64,000 nucleotides of DNA from the NCBI RefSeq assembly GCF_040717455.1, contig NZ_JBFEFH010000003.1, forward strand, positions 305,452-369,451. The letters run 5' to 3'. Every line of letters starts with the position of its first letter. Position 1 is the first letter of the stretch. A model generated the notes under the pieces. It was not told where the DNA came from and searched no databases. It worked only from the letters and a program-made list of their open reading frames with translations. The stretch is from Tautonia sp040717455. Its GTDB lineage: Bacteria > Planctomycetota > Planctomycetia > Isosphaerales > Isosphaeraceae. The translations under genes and the position numbers were made by a program. Shown piece by piece: positions 37,157 through 45,752 of the stretch.

Positions 37157-38515
37157 ATGAGCACGCGAGGATCGCGACCGCAGCGGACGATCGCCCGAGA
37201 CGCCGAGGTCCGGGGCATCGGCTACCTCCTCGGATCGGACGTGACCGTCCGGTTCCGACCCGCCGACGCCGACTCCGGCATCCAGTTCGTCCGGGTTGAC
37301 CTGCCCGACCGGCCTTCCGTGCCGGCCCTGGCCAGCTTCGTCGAACCTCGTGAGCGGCGCACGGCCCTCCGTCGCGGCGAGGCCGTCGTCGAACTGGTCG
37401 AGCACGTCCTGGCCGCCCTGGCCGGGCTTCAGATCGACAACTGCACCGTCGAGCTGGACGCCCCCGAGACGCCTGGCATGGACGGCTCCTCGCTCGCCTT
37501 CGCCCGCGCCATCGCCTCGGCCGGTTCGGTCGAACAAAACCAGCCCCGGCAGGTCCTCGTGATCGACCGGCCCGTCACGGTGCGGGACGGCAAGGCCACG
37601 GTCGCCGCCTACCCGGGCGATCCCGACCGCCTCGTGCTCTCCTATCAGCTCGACTACGGCCACGACTCGCCGATCCCCGCCCAGGCCTACTTCGCCGAGC
37701 CCTGCCCCGACCGCTTCCTCCGAGAGATCGCCCCCGCCCGGACCTTCCTCCTGGCCGCCGAGGCCGAGGCCCTCCGCGCCTCCGGGATCGGCTCCCGGAC
37801 GAGCGAGGCCGACCTCCTGATCTTCGGCGCCGACGGCCCGATCGGCAACTCACTGAAGTTCCCCGACGAGTGCGCCCGCCACAAACTTCTTGATGTGATG
37901 GGCGATCTTGCCCTGCTTGGCAAGGATCTCGTCGGGCACGTCGTGGCCCATCGCTCCGGACACGCCCTCAATGTCGAGCTTGCCCGGGCTTTGCTCGCCG
38001 CCGAGGCGGACGCAACAGACCAGGATTCGGAACCGGAATCCGAGTGCTGCTCGATCGCCAACGCGACCCCGGCGATGGACATCGGCGCGATCATGCGACT
38101 GATGCCCCACCGCTACCCGTTTCTCCTGCTCGACCGCGTCCTCTCGATCGACCCCGGCCGACGGCTGCTGGCATTGAAGAACGTCACCTTCAACGAGCCG
38201 TTCTTCCCCGGCCACTGGCCCGACCGACCCGTGATGCCCGGCGTGATGATCCTCGAGGCCATGGCCCAGGCCGCCGGCATCCTCATCAGCCATCGGTTCG
38301 ACCCCGAGCGTCACATGGCCATGATCGTCTCGATCGACGACGTCAAGATCCGGCGTCAGGTCGTCCCCGGCGATCAACTCGTCCTCGAAATCGACCGCTT
38401 CCGGGCCCGCTCGAAGATGGCCGAGGCGCACGGCGTGGCCCGGATCGGCGACCAGGTCGCCGCCGAGGCTCGGCTCCGCTTTGCCGTCCTGCCGGCCGAG
38501 CAGGCCGCCGCCTGA
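37157..38515 (+). CDS. lpxC/fabZ: bifunctional UDP-3-O-acyl-GlcNAc deacetylase / 3-hydroxyacyl-ACP dehydratase
   Basis: A 452-residue fusion of the committed lipid A enzyme LpxC (about residues 10-290) and the fatty-acid dehydratase FabZ (about 310-450). The LpxC zinc ligands are visible in VELVEHVLAALAG (His), and HKLLDVMGDLALLG (His and Asp); the general-base His is in AHRSGHALN. FabZ shows LMPHRYPFLLLDRV with the catalytic His and NEPFFPGHWPDRPVMPGVMILEAMAQAAG with the catalytic Glu. The linker (about 285-310) is acidic. This fusion is known from Bacteroidetes and PVC bacteria. The ATG at 37157 has AAGGAAAG about 11 bases upstream. lpxA-like follows within 110 bp, so they are probably one operon. 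Confidence 0.95.
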   Translation: MSTRGSRPQRTIARDAEVRGIGYLLGSDVTVRFRPADADSGIQFVRVDLPDRPSVPALASFVEPRERRTALRRGEAVVELVEHVLAALAGLQIDNCTVELDAPETPGMDGSSLAFARAIASAGSVEQNQPRQVLVIDRPVTVRDGKATVAAYPGDPDRLVLSYQLDYGHDSPIPAQAYFAEPCPDRFLREIAPARTFLLAAEAEALRASGIGSRTSEADLLIFGADGPIGNSLKFPDECARHKLLDVMGDLALLGKDLVGHVVAHRSGHALNVELARALLAAEADATDQDSEPESECCSIANATPAMDIGAIMRLMPHRYPFLLLDRVLSIDPGRRLLALKNVTFNEPFFPGHWPDRPVMPGVMILEAMAQAAGILISHRFDPERHMAMIVSIDDVKIRRQVVPGDQLVLEIDRFRARSKMAEAHGVARIGDQVAAEARLRFAVLPAEQAAA

Positions 38516-38622
38516 TCCCCGACGATCCTCCGGGGGCAGGCCTTGAAGATGTGTGTCTGCTCTCAGGATCACCGCGAACCTCGCTCCTCGACCGGCAATT
38601 GCGTTCCAGGGAGGGAATGCCC

Positions 38623-39471
38623 ATGGCGATTCGAATCGCCGACACGGCGACGGTCGACCCAGGTGCCGACTTGGCCGACGACGTCGAGATCGGCCCCTAC
38701 TGCGTCGTCGGCCCCGACGTGAGGCTCGGCGCCGGCACCCGGCTGACCGCCCACGTCTGCCTCCTCGGGGTCGTCCGCATGGGCGACCGCAATCGCGTCG
38801 GCCCCTTCTCGGTCATCGGGTCCGACCCGACCCCTGGACGTTCTCCCGGCCGGGTCGAGATCGGCGACGACAACGCGATCCGAGAAGGCGCCTCGATCGA
38901 GGCCGGTTCCGATTCCGGCCCCGAGGCAGGCACCCGGATCGGCTCCCGGAACCTGCTCGGGCCGCACGTCGCGATCTCCGGGAATGCCTCGATCGAGCAC
39001 GATGTCCTGCTCGGCGCCGGGGCCCGGCTGGGCATGATGGCGAAAATCGAATCGTTCGCGCAGCTCACCGCCGGCGTCGACGTCCACCCCGCCGCCACGG
39101 TGGGTGAGCACGCCTTCGCGGGGGGACCGGCTCGGGTGTTCCGGGACATCCCCCGCTACATGCTCGTCGACGGCAGATCCGCGAAGGTCCGGTCCATCAA
39201 CCTCATCGGCCTGAAGCGCCGAGGGTTCTCGCGGACCTCGATCCGGTCGCTTCGCGAGGCCCACCGCCTGATCTATCGCGCCGGCCTCGACCTGAACGCC
39301 GCGGCCAACCGATTGGTGGACCTCGGCCAGATGACTCCCGAGGTGATCCGGCTCCTGGAGTCGCTGCACGCACAGCGATCCGGCCGGCATGGCCGGGCCC
39401 GAGAGACCCTCCGACGCTCGCCGGAGACCGTCGAGGCGACAGTCGGACAGGGCAAACGTCCCGTGGGTTGA
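38623..39471 (+). CDS. lpxA: LpxA-like acyl-ACP--UDP-N-acetylglucosamine O-acyltransferase
   Basis: A 282-residue left-handed beta-helix acyltransferase. The hexapeptide coils begin IADTATVDPGADLADDVEIGPYCVVGPDVRLG and the diagnostic LpxA C-terminal helix is present (RSINLIGLKRRGFSRTSIRSLREAHRLIYRAGL). The catalytic His of LpxA aligns with IEHD. Compared with Escherichia coli LpxA, the second His (AHIAHD) is Ser, the LAGH His is missing and a coil of about ten residues after it appears deleted. Acceptor or chain-length specificity may therefore differ. The ATG at 38623 has AGGGAGGG at proper spacing; an ATG two codons earlier would sit on the ribosome site. Its stop is overlapped by a possible upstream TTG of the next gene. 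Confidence 0.85.
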   Translation: MAIRIADTATVDPGADLADDVEIGPYCVVGPDVRLGAGTRLTAHVCLLGVVRMGDRNRVGPFSVIGSDPTPGRSPGRVEIGDDNAIREGASIEAGSDSGPEAGTRIGSRNLLGPHVAISGNASIEHDVLLGAGARLGMMAKIESFAQLTAGVDVHPAATVGEHAFAGGPARVFRDIPRYMLVDGRSAKVRSINLIGLKRRGFSRTSIRSLREAHRLIYRAGLDLNAAANRLVDLGQMTPEVIRLLESLHAQRSGRHGRARETLRRSPETVEATVGQGKRPVG

Positions 39472-39527
39472 CTCATCGCGATGGCCTCGCGACGAACCGC
39501 CCGGATGGCTTGAAGAAGGAGCGGAAG

Positions 39528-40682
39528 GTGACGACCAAGGATCGGTTGCGGGTCGGAGTCGTGGGAGTGGGGCATCTGGGCAGGCACCATGCCCGGATCC
39601 TCTCGGGGATCGACGGGGTCGAGCTGGTCGGGGTGGCCGATGTCCGGACCGAGCAGGCGATCGCCGTCGCCGGCCCCCTCGGCACGTCGGCCTTCGACGA
39701 CTACCGAGAACTCCTGGGCCGGGTCGACGCCGTCTCCGTCGCCGTGCCGACGACCCTGCATCACGAGGTCGCCGGCGCCTTCCTCTCCCGGGGCATTCAC
39801 GCCCTGGTCGAGAAGCCGCTGTCCACGACCGCCGCCGAAGGGCGAGACCTCGTGGAACTGGCCCGGAAGTCCGGGGCCGTCCTGGCCGTCGGCCATATCG
39901 AACGCTTCAATCCCATCTGGGAAGCCGCGATCGACCGCTGCCCCCGCCCCCGATACATCGACGCCGAACGCCTCGGCATCTACACCTTCCGATCGACCGA
40001 CGTCGGCGCCGTGCTCGACCTGATGATCCACGACATCGACCTCATCCTCTCCCTCGTCAAGGCCCCCGTCGCGGCCGTCTCGGCCCTCGGGACCCCCGTC
40101 TTCGGCGGTCACGAGGACCTGGCCCAGGCCCGCCTCGAATTCGAGGACGGCTGCATCGCCGACATCTCCGCCAGCCGGGCCAGCTACCAAGCCGCCCGAC
40201 GCATGCGACTCTGGGGGGCCGAAGGGTACGCCTCGATCGACTTCGCCTCCCGACAGGCCACGCTCGTCCGCCCTTCGGAATCCCTCCGACGGGGCGAGAT
40301 GAACCTCGACGGCGTCGACCTCTCACGCCCCGACGCCGTCCGCGACCACCTGTTCGGCAACGTCCTGCAGGTCGATCAGATCAGCCCACCCGCCCCCGTC
40401 GATCAGCTCACCGCCGAGCTGACCGATTTCGTCCACGCGGTCCGACTCGGCCGCGCCCCCCGAGTCCCGGGCAGCGAGGCCCTCGACGCCCTCCGGGTCG
40501 CCGAACAGGTGCTCCACGGGCTGCGGTCCTACCGCCTCGACGCCGGCACCGAAGTCCCGGGCGCCCCCCACCTCCGCTCCTCCTCATCCACCACCAGCGC
40601 CGAGCCTCACGCCGCCCTCTCCGGCCCGAAACTCTGGAAACTCCGCGGGCCGGGGAGCCCGTCCCGATCCCCCCGGGTCTGA
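39528..40682 (+). CDS. Gfo/Idh/MocA-family oxidoreductase, possible GnnA
   Basis: A 384-residue NAD(P)-dependent oxidoreductase. The Rossmann motif GVVGVGHLGRHHARIL is at the N-terminus, the Gfo/Idh EKPLS lysine is near residue 105, and GHIERFNPIW and MIHDIDLILSLV (His/Asp) form the substrate pocket. The C-terminus carries a Ser/Pro-rich tail from about residue 350. The start is a GTG at 39528 with AGGAG six bases upstream; a TTG at 39468 overlapping lpxA has no ribosome site. Directly after lpxA, in Acidithiobacillus, stands gnnA, which oxidises UDP-GlcNAc at C3 for amide-rich lipid A; by position and family this gene could be its counterpart, but gnnB (aminotransferase) is not in the window. 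Confidence 0.85.
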   Translation: MTTKDRLRVGVVGVGHLGRHHARILSGIDGVELVGVADVRTEQAIAVAGPLGTSAFDDYRELLGRVDAVSVAVPTTLHHEVAGAFLSRGIHALVEKPLSTTAAEGRDLVELARKSGAVLAVGHIERFNPIWEAAIDRCPRPRYIDAERLGIYTFRSTDVGAVLDLMIHDIDLILSLVKAPVAAVSALGTPVFGGHEDLAQARLEFEDGCIADISASRASYQAARRMRLWGAEGYASIDFASRQATLVRPSESLRRGEMNLDGVDLSRPDAVRDHLFGNVLQVDQISPPAPVDQLTAELTDFVHAVRLGRAPRVPGSEALDALRVAEQVLHGLRSYRLDAGTEVPGAPHLRSSSSTTSAEPHAALSGPKLWKLRGPGSPSRSPRV

Positions 40683-40839
40683 GCCACGGCACCCGAGCGG
40701 CCCGGGACCCGCCGATTCTCCTCCCTCGCGGTCGGGCTTCACTTGAAGCAAACGATCGTCCATCGGTATGATTGATCCCTTCAACGGCCGCGCCCCGGCG
40801 CGGCTCTGTTCATTCTCCCTCCGACACGGACTCGAACCC

Positions 40840-41085
40840 ATGGCCGCGCCAGAAACCGCCGACCGCCCCGCCCCCGATCCCCGCCTGCGCGTTCTGAAGA
40901 AGTTCAAGGGCCGCTTCCTGCCCCGAGGGCCGCTCCGCGATCGGCACCGCGAGTTGATGAAGCGCTGGGAGTCGGGCGACGACCATGGCGGGGTCACCTT
41001 CGAGGAACTCAGGGCCCTCCTGACCGACTGGCGGGCCGACCAGGCCCTCCGCCGGAATCCGAAGGGGGCCAGGGCGGAAGCCTGA
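40840..41085 (+). CDS. small basic hypothetical protein
   Basis: An 81-residue frame from an ATG at 40840; a longer reading from 40768 adds 24 residues of poor quality. The protein is mostly helical by eye (RVLKKFKGRFLPRGPLRDRHRELMKRWESGDD, then EELRALLTDWRADQALRR) and strongly charged, with a short WES/DDHGG turn between two helices. No signal peptide. The family is not recognised. Codon third positions are GC-rich like those of its neighbours. It stands alone between the oxidoreductase and alanine dehydrogenase genes, same strand. Confidence 0.55.
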   Translation: MAAPETADRPAPDPRLRVLKKFKGRFLPRGPLRDRHRELMKRWESGDDHGGVTFEELRALLTDWRADQALRRNPKGARAEA

Positions 41086-41228
41086 CGCCGCCCCCCGTCC
41101 TTCCTCGGAGTGCGTCCTCCGGCCGGGCCGAACTCCCCTCGCCCGGCTTGCGATCCTCCCCTGCGCTCTGGTCGAATAAAGGGGATCCAACCCTTCGCCC
41201 GCGTCCCCATCGGAATCGGAGCCGCAAC

Positions 41229-42341
41229 ATGATCATCGGGGTCCCCCGAGAGATCAAGGACGATGAATACCGCGTCGGCCTGCTCCCCGTCGGTGCCGAG
41301 GAATTGACGGCCGCCGGCCACACGGTGCTCATCGAGTCCGGGGCCGGACTCGGCAGTGGCCTGCTCGACGCGTCGTACGAGGAGGTCGGCGCGACCATCG
41401 TGGCCAATGCACAGGAGATCTGGTCGCGATCGGACCTGGTGATGAAGGTCAAGGAGCCGCAAGCCGCCGAATGGCCGGAGATGCGATCCGGCCAGGTCGT
41501 CTTCACCTACTTCCACTTCGCCGCCGACGAGGCCCTCACCCGGGCCGTGATCGACAGCGGGATCACGGCCATCGCCTACGAGACGATCGCCGACGCCCGC
41601 GGCCACCTCCCCCTGCTCACCCCGATGAGCGAGGTCGCCGGCCGGATGAGCATCCAGCAAGGGGCCAAGTTCCTCGAACGCCCCCAGGAAGGCCGGGGGA
41701 TCCTCCTCGCCGGCGTCCCCGGGGTCGCCCCGGCGGAGGTCGCGGTCCTCGGCGGGGGGATCGTCGGGTCGAATGCCGCCAAGGTCGCCTCGGGCCTCGG
41801 GGCCAATGTCCGCATCCTCGACATCAACCTCGACCGGCTCCGCTACCTCGACGACATCATGCCCCCGAACGTGACCACCCTCTATTCCGACCGCCACACG
41901 ATCCGCGAATCGATCGAGCGGGCCGACCTCGTCATCGGGGCCATCCTGATCGCCGGTGCCCGCGCCCCTCGGCTCGTCACAAAGGCCGACCTGGCCCGGA
42001 TGAAGCCCGGCGCGGTCGTCGTCGACGTGGCGATCGACCAGGGCGGCTGCTTCGAGACGAGCCGACCCACCACCCACCGCCACCCGACCTACGTGGTCGA
42101 CGACGTGGTCCACTACTGCGTGACCAACATGCCCGGCGCCGTCGGCCGGACCAGCACCTACGCCCTCTGCAACGTCACCCTGCCTTACGCCTTGAAGCTC
42201 GCCAACCAGGGCTGGCGGACGGTTGCGGAACACTCCCCCGGCATCGCCCAGGGAATCAACGTCGTCGCGGGACAGGTCACCAACCAGGCGGTGGCCGAGA
42301 CCTTCGACCTGCCGTTCACCCCCTGGACCAGGACCGCCTGA
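41229..42341 (+). CDS. ald: alanine dehydrogenase
   Basis: A 370-residue NAD-dependent alanine dehydrogenase that interconverts alanine with pyruvate and ammonia. The N-terminus IIGVPREIKDDEYRVGL and MKVKEPQAAEW contain the conserved substrate-binding Arg and Lys; TYFHFAAD holds the catalytic His region, and VAVLGGGIVGSNAAKVASGLGANVRILDIN is the nucleotide-binding fold. DVAIDQGGCFETS (Asp) and YCVTNMPGAVGRTSTYAL complete the family pattern. Size matches the hexameric enzyme. The ATG at 41229 is certain by alignment. A small acidic protein gene and mtnA follow on the same strand. Confidence 0.95.
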   Translation: MIIGVPREIKDDEYRVGLLPVGAEELTAAGHTVLIESGAGLGSGLLDASYEEVGATIVANAQEIWSRSDLVMKVKEPQAAEWPEMRSGQVVFTYFHFAADEALTRAVIDSGITAIAYETIADARGHLPLLTPMSEVAGRMSIQQGAKFLERPQEGRGILLAGVPGVAPAEVAVLGGGIVGSNAAKVASGLGANVRILDINLDRLRYLDDIMPPNVTTLYSDRHTIRESIERADLVIGAILIAGARAPRLVTKADLARMKPGAVVVDVAIDQGGCFETSRPTTHRHPTYVVDDVVHYCVTNMPGAVGRTSTYALCNVTLPYALKLANQGWRTVAEHSPGIAQGINVVAGQVTNQAVAETFDLPFTPWTRTA

Positions 42342-42391
42342 CCCACTTGCCTCCCCTGCCCTCACCGAGATCCTTTTCGGAGCACCGACTC

Positions 42392-42682
42392 ATGGACAAC
42401 GGCCACGAACACGACGCCGAACACGAAGAAATCGACGCCACCGAACTGTTGAGCGAACTCGGGGCCGACGCCCGGACGCAAATCTTCCTCTCGATGCGTC
42501 AGCAGAACCTCGAACTCCTCGAGATCGCCGCCCGGGTCGCCGGCTACGGCAGCGACCACGGCCCGCTCAAGGGGGACGAGTCCGAGAAGGCGATGCGGAC
42601 CATCTGGAAGCTCTATTCCGAATTCTACTCCTGGATCGACCCCGAGGAGATCGAGGAAGACGAAGAGGAAGACGACGAATGA
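42392..42682 (+). CDS. small acidic hypothetical protein coupled to mtnA
   Basis: A 96-residue protein beginning MDNGHEHDAEHEE and ending in a run of Asp/Glu (EEIEEDEEEDDE). The middle is helical (ELLSELGADARTQIFLSMRQQNLELLEIAARVAGYG). No transmembrane segment. Its stop overlaps the mtnA start by four bases (ATGA), giving translational coupling, so a function tied to methionine salvage or to mtnA expression is likely but unknown. The ATG lies 50 bp past the alanine dehydrogenase stop. I do not recognise the family. Confidence 0.7.
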   Translation: MDNGHEHDAEHEEIDATELLSELGADARTQIFLSMRQQNLELLEIAARVAGYGSDHGPLKGDESEKAMRTIWKLYSEFYSWIDPEEIEEDEEEDDE

Positions 42683-43776
42683 CCGTCGGGCCCCCCGCCT
42701 CCGAGGCCGACCCCGGCCCGACGATCGAGACCGTCGGCTGGGTCGGCTCGGCCCAGGACGGCTTCGTCCGCCTGATCGACCAGACCCTCCTCCCCGGGAC
42801 GTTCGTCCGGATCGATTGCCGAGACGTCGAGCAGGTCTGGGAAGCGATCAAGATGCTCCGGGTCCGCGGCGCGCCGGCCATCGGCATCGCCGCGGCCTTC
42901 GGCGCCTTGCTGGGGGCCCGCGCCCGAGGGACCGAGTCGGTCGATTCGGTCCGTGCTGCCCTGCTTGAAGCCTCTGCCCGCCTGCGGACGAGCCGCCCCA
43001 CCGCGGTCAACCTCTTCTGGGCCCTCGACCGCATGGACCGGGCCGTCGAGGCCGAAGCCCCTCGGGCCTCCGATCCCCACGCCTTGCTGGATCGCCTGCT
43101 CGCCGAAGCCCGGGCCATTCAGGATGAAGACCGGGCCATGTGCCGATCCATCGGCCGCTTCGGCGCCGACTTGCTCGGCCCGGGCCAGGGGGTGCTCACC
43201 CATTGCAATGCCGGCGGCCTGGCCACGGCCGACTACGGGACCGCCCTCGCCGTGATCTTCTCCGCCGCCGAGCAAGGCAAGTCCGTCCACGTCTTCGCCG
43301 ACGAGACCCGGCCCTTGCTCCAAGGGGCCCGGCTGACCGCCTGGGAACTCCAGCGGCGCGGGATTCCCGTCACCTTGATTTGCGACAACATGGCCGCGCA
43401 GGTCATGAAGGAAGGGCGTGTCCAGGCCGTCGTCGTCGGCGCCGACCGGATCGCGGCCAATGGCGATACCGCCAACAAGATCGGCACCTACTCCGTGGCG
43501 CTGGCGGCCCGAGCCCACGACATCCCCTTCTATGTCGCCGCCCCGTCGAGCACCTTCGACCTCTCCTTGACGGACGGTTCCGCCATCCCCATCGAACAAC
43601 GCGACCCGCGCGAGATCACCCACGGCTTCGGTCTCGCGACCGCGCCCGAAGGCATCCAGGTCTACAACCCCGCCTTCGACGTGACCCCCGCCTCATTGAT
43701 CACCGCCCTGATTACCGAACGGGGGGTGATCCGCCCGGTCGGTCGTGAGGCAATCCGAGAGGCGATCGGCCCCTGA
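42679..43776 (+). CDS. mtnA: S-methyl-5-thioribose-1-phosphate isomerase
   Basis: A 365-residue aldose-ketose isomerase of methionine salvage, turning methylthioribose 1-phosphate into methylthioribulose 1-phosphate; the fold is related to eIF2B subunits. Diagnostic motifs are KMLRVRGAPAIGIAAAFG, LTHCNAGGLAT (catalytic Cys), ADETRPLLQGARLTAWEL and VVGADRIAANGDTANKIGTY (catalytic Asp), with APSSTFD near the end. The start overlaps the preceding small gene. No other methionine salvage gene is in view. Confidence 0.95.
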   Translation: MTVGPPASEADPGPTIETVGWVGSAQDGFVRLIDQTLLPGTFVRIDCRDVEQVWEAIKMLRVRGAPAIGIAAAFGALLGARARGTESVDSVRAALLEASARLRTSRPTAVNLFWALDRMDRAVEAEAPRASDPHALLDRLLAEARAIQDEDRAMCRSIGRFGADLLGPGQGVLTHCNAGGLATADYGTALAVIFSAAEQGKSVHVFADETRPLLQGARLTAWELQRRGIPVTLICDNMAAQVMKEGRVQAVVVGADRIAANGDTANKIGTYSVALAARAHDIPFYVAAPSSTFDLSLTDGSAIPIEQRDPREITHGFGLATAPEGIQVYNPAFDVTPASLITALITERGVIRPVGREAIREAIGP

Positions 43777-43885
43777 TCGTGGTTCCTTCGAGGAGGTGCC
43801 GCGGTCGCCGTGCCTCCCCATTCGGGATCGCTCGACCGCGCCGCTCTCGTGATTCCCGCTGCTCCAAGGTCCGGGGGAAGCGTCG

Positions 43886-45748
43886 ATGAGGCCACAGATC
43901 TCCATCACCTCACTCCTGAAGCAGGTCCTCGAAGACTATTATTGCTCGTTCGTCCCCCTGGTGGGGTATGAAGTCCTCTATCGAATCACCGGCCTGATCC
44001 TCATCGCCCCGGCAGGTGCCTGGATCCTGCGATCGCTCATCGGGATGACGGGCCGCTACGCGGTCGGCAATGTCGAACTGATCGCCTTCGCCTTCTCGCC
44101 GCTGGGGATCGCCATCATCCTCGTCGCGGGCGTGATGGGCGTGTTCAACCTGTTCCTCCAGTATGCCGGGGCCATCATCATCGCCGACGCCAGGCTCCGG
44201 GGCCGTCATCTCTCGACGTTCGGCGCCTTCTGGCGGGTGCTCCTGAACATCCCTCGGATGGTCCAGCTCGGCGTCTTGCAGATCGCCCGATACGCTTCGG
44301 TCGCCCTCCCGGTCTTCGCGGTCGTCGGGGCGGTCTACTGGTTTCTCTGGTCCGGGGCCGATCTCTATTTCCTGACCAACGTCCGCCCCCCTCGATTCTG
44401 GTTCGGCGCCGGCCTGGCCGGCCTGGCAGTCGCCGTGGGATCGGTCTTCCTCGCCCGCATGGTCCTGCGATGGTTGGTCTCGCTCCCCCTCGTGCTGGTG
44501 GAAGGTCGCCCGCCCGGAGACGCCCTCCGAGCCAGCCGACAACGGACCGCCGGTCAGGCGCCGAGAAACCTGCTGGTTCTCCTCCTGACCACGCTCGCCA
44601 TCTCGTTGCTCGGCCTTCTCGCCGCCGGGGTGTTCGCGATGATCAGCCTCAGCATCCTGAATCTGGTCCCTGATCGCCTGGACGCCACGATCCCGGCCCT
44701 CGCGCTCCTGCTCGGAATCCACCTCATCCTGTTCGAGGCCGTAGAGATCACGGGATCGATCCTGGTGGGGCTGGTGATCTTCCGGATCGCCCACGAACAC
44801 GGCTTGGTCGAGCCGGATCGCCGCCACACCGGGATCTCGGCACGCAAGTCGCTGCGATCCCTCTCGAAGCGTCGACGCGCCCTCCGGAAGGGGCTGGTGG
44901 GGGCCATGATCCTCGTCGTGATGTCTTCCCTGGCTGCCCTGGGCCTGCTCGCGACGGTCGGCGTCTCCCCCTCCGTCACCGTCACCGCGCATCGCGGGGC
45001 GGCCCACGACGCCCCCGAGAACACCCTGGCCGCCCTCCGGGCCGCCATCGCCGCCGGCGCCGACGCGGCCGAGATCGACGTGCAATTGACCGCCGATGGC
45101 GAGGTCGTCGTCTTTCATGATGAAGACCTGATGCGACTGGCCGGCGACCCCCGACGCCTCTCCGAGCTGACCCTTCAGGAAGCCCGGGCCTTCGATGTCG
45201 GCTCCTGGTTCGGCCCCGAGTTCCGGGGGGAACGCATCCCGACGCTCGACGAGGCCCTCGACGAGGCGGGGGACCGACTCGGGCTCAACATCGAGCTGAA
45301 GCTGACCCGGACCCAGACGGATCCCGCCCCCCTGGTCCGCGCGGTCGTTGACGCCCTCGATCGGAAGCAGGCCCACGCGCGATGCGTCCTCTCGACCCTG
45401 TCCTATCCGGCGCTCGCCGAGGTCCGTCGCCAGGCCCCGAGCGTTCGCGTCGGCTTCATCGTGTTCGAGGCCGTGGGAGATCCCACCCGACTCGACCTCG
45501 ACTTCCTCAGCGTCCGCGACGCGCTCGCCACCGACGACTTCATCGCCCGAGCACGCCGCCGAGGGCGGCCGGTCCACGTCTGGTCGATCACCGACCCGGA
45601 CCACTTCGTCACGCTCGTGAACCGGGGGGTCGCCGACGTCCTCACCTCGAATCCATCCCTCATGGTCGCTCGACGGGCCGAGCTTGAGCAATTGAACGAC
45701 CTGGAACGCCTGCTCCTCTGGTATCAACGCATCCTGGGGGACCGATAG
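43886..45748 (+). CDS. membrane-anchored glycerophosphodiester phosphodiesterase
   Basis: A 620-residue protein with two parts. Residues 1-370 form a polytopic membrane domain with about seven to eight helices (for example AFAFSPLGIAIILVAGVMGVF and LLVLLLTTLAISLLGLLAAGVF), like the GDPD membrane domain. Residues about 375-620 are a GDPD TIM barrel: TAHRGAAHDAPENTLAAL and EIDVQLTADGEVVVFHDED hold the catalytic His pair and metal ligands; LNIELKL and the C-terminal VWSITDPDHF follow. It would cleave glycerophosphodiesters outside the membrane or at its outer face. The same fusion exists in Gram-positive and some Gram-negative bacteria. Ends four bases before the convergent glycosyltransferase-like gene. 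Confidence 0.9.
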   Translation: MRPQISITSLLKQVLEDYYCSFVPLVGYEVLYRITGLILIAPAGAWILRSLIGMTGRYAVGNVELIAFAFSPLGIAIILVAGVMGVFNLFLQYAGAIIIADARLRGRHLSTFGAFWRVLLNIPRMVQLGVLQIARYASVALPVFAVVGAVYWFLWSGADLYFLTNVRPPRFWFGAGLAGLAVAVGSVFLARMVLRWLVSLPLVLVEGRPPGDALRASRQRTAGQAPRNLLVLLLTTLAISLLGLLAAGVFAMISLSILNLVPDRLDATIPALALLLGIHLILFEAVEITGSILVGLVIFRIAHEHGLVEPDRRHTGISARKSLRSLSKRRRALRKGLVGAMILVVMSSLAALGLLATVGVSPSVTVTAHRGAAHDAPENTLAALRAAIAAGADAAEIDVQLTADGEVVVFHDEDLMRLAGDPRRLSELTLQEARAFDVGSWFGPEFRGERIPTLDEALDEAGDRLGLNIELKLTRTQTDPAPLVRAVVDALDRKQAHARCVLSTLSYPALAEVRRQAPSVRVGFIVFEAVGDPTRLDLDFLSVRDALATDDFIARARRRGRPVHVWSITDPDHFVTLVNRGVADVLTSNPSLMVARRAELEQLNDLERLLLWYQRILGDR

Positions 45749-45752
45749 TGTG

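Noticed and set aside
43910..45727. 605-codon minus-strand frame opposite the GDPD gene
   Set aside because: Antisense shadow rich in Glu, Asp and Arg, no fold recognisable.
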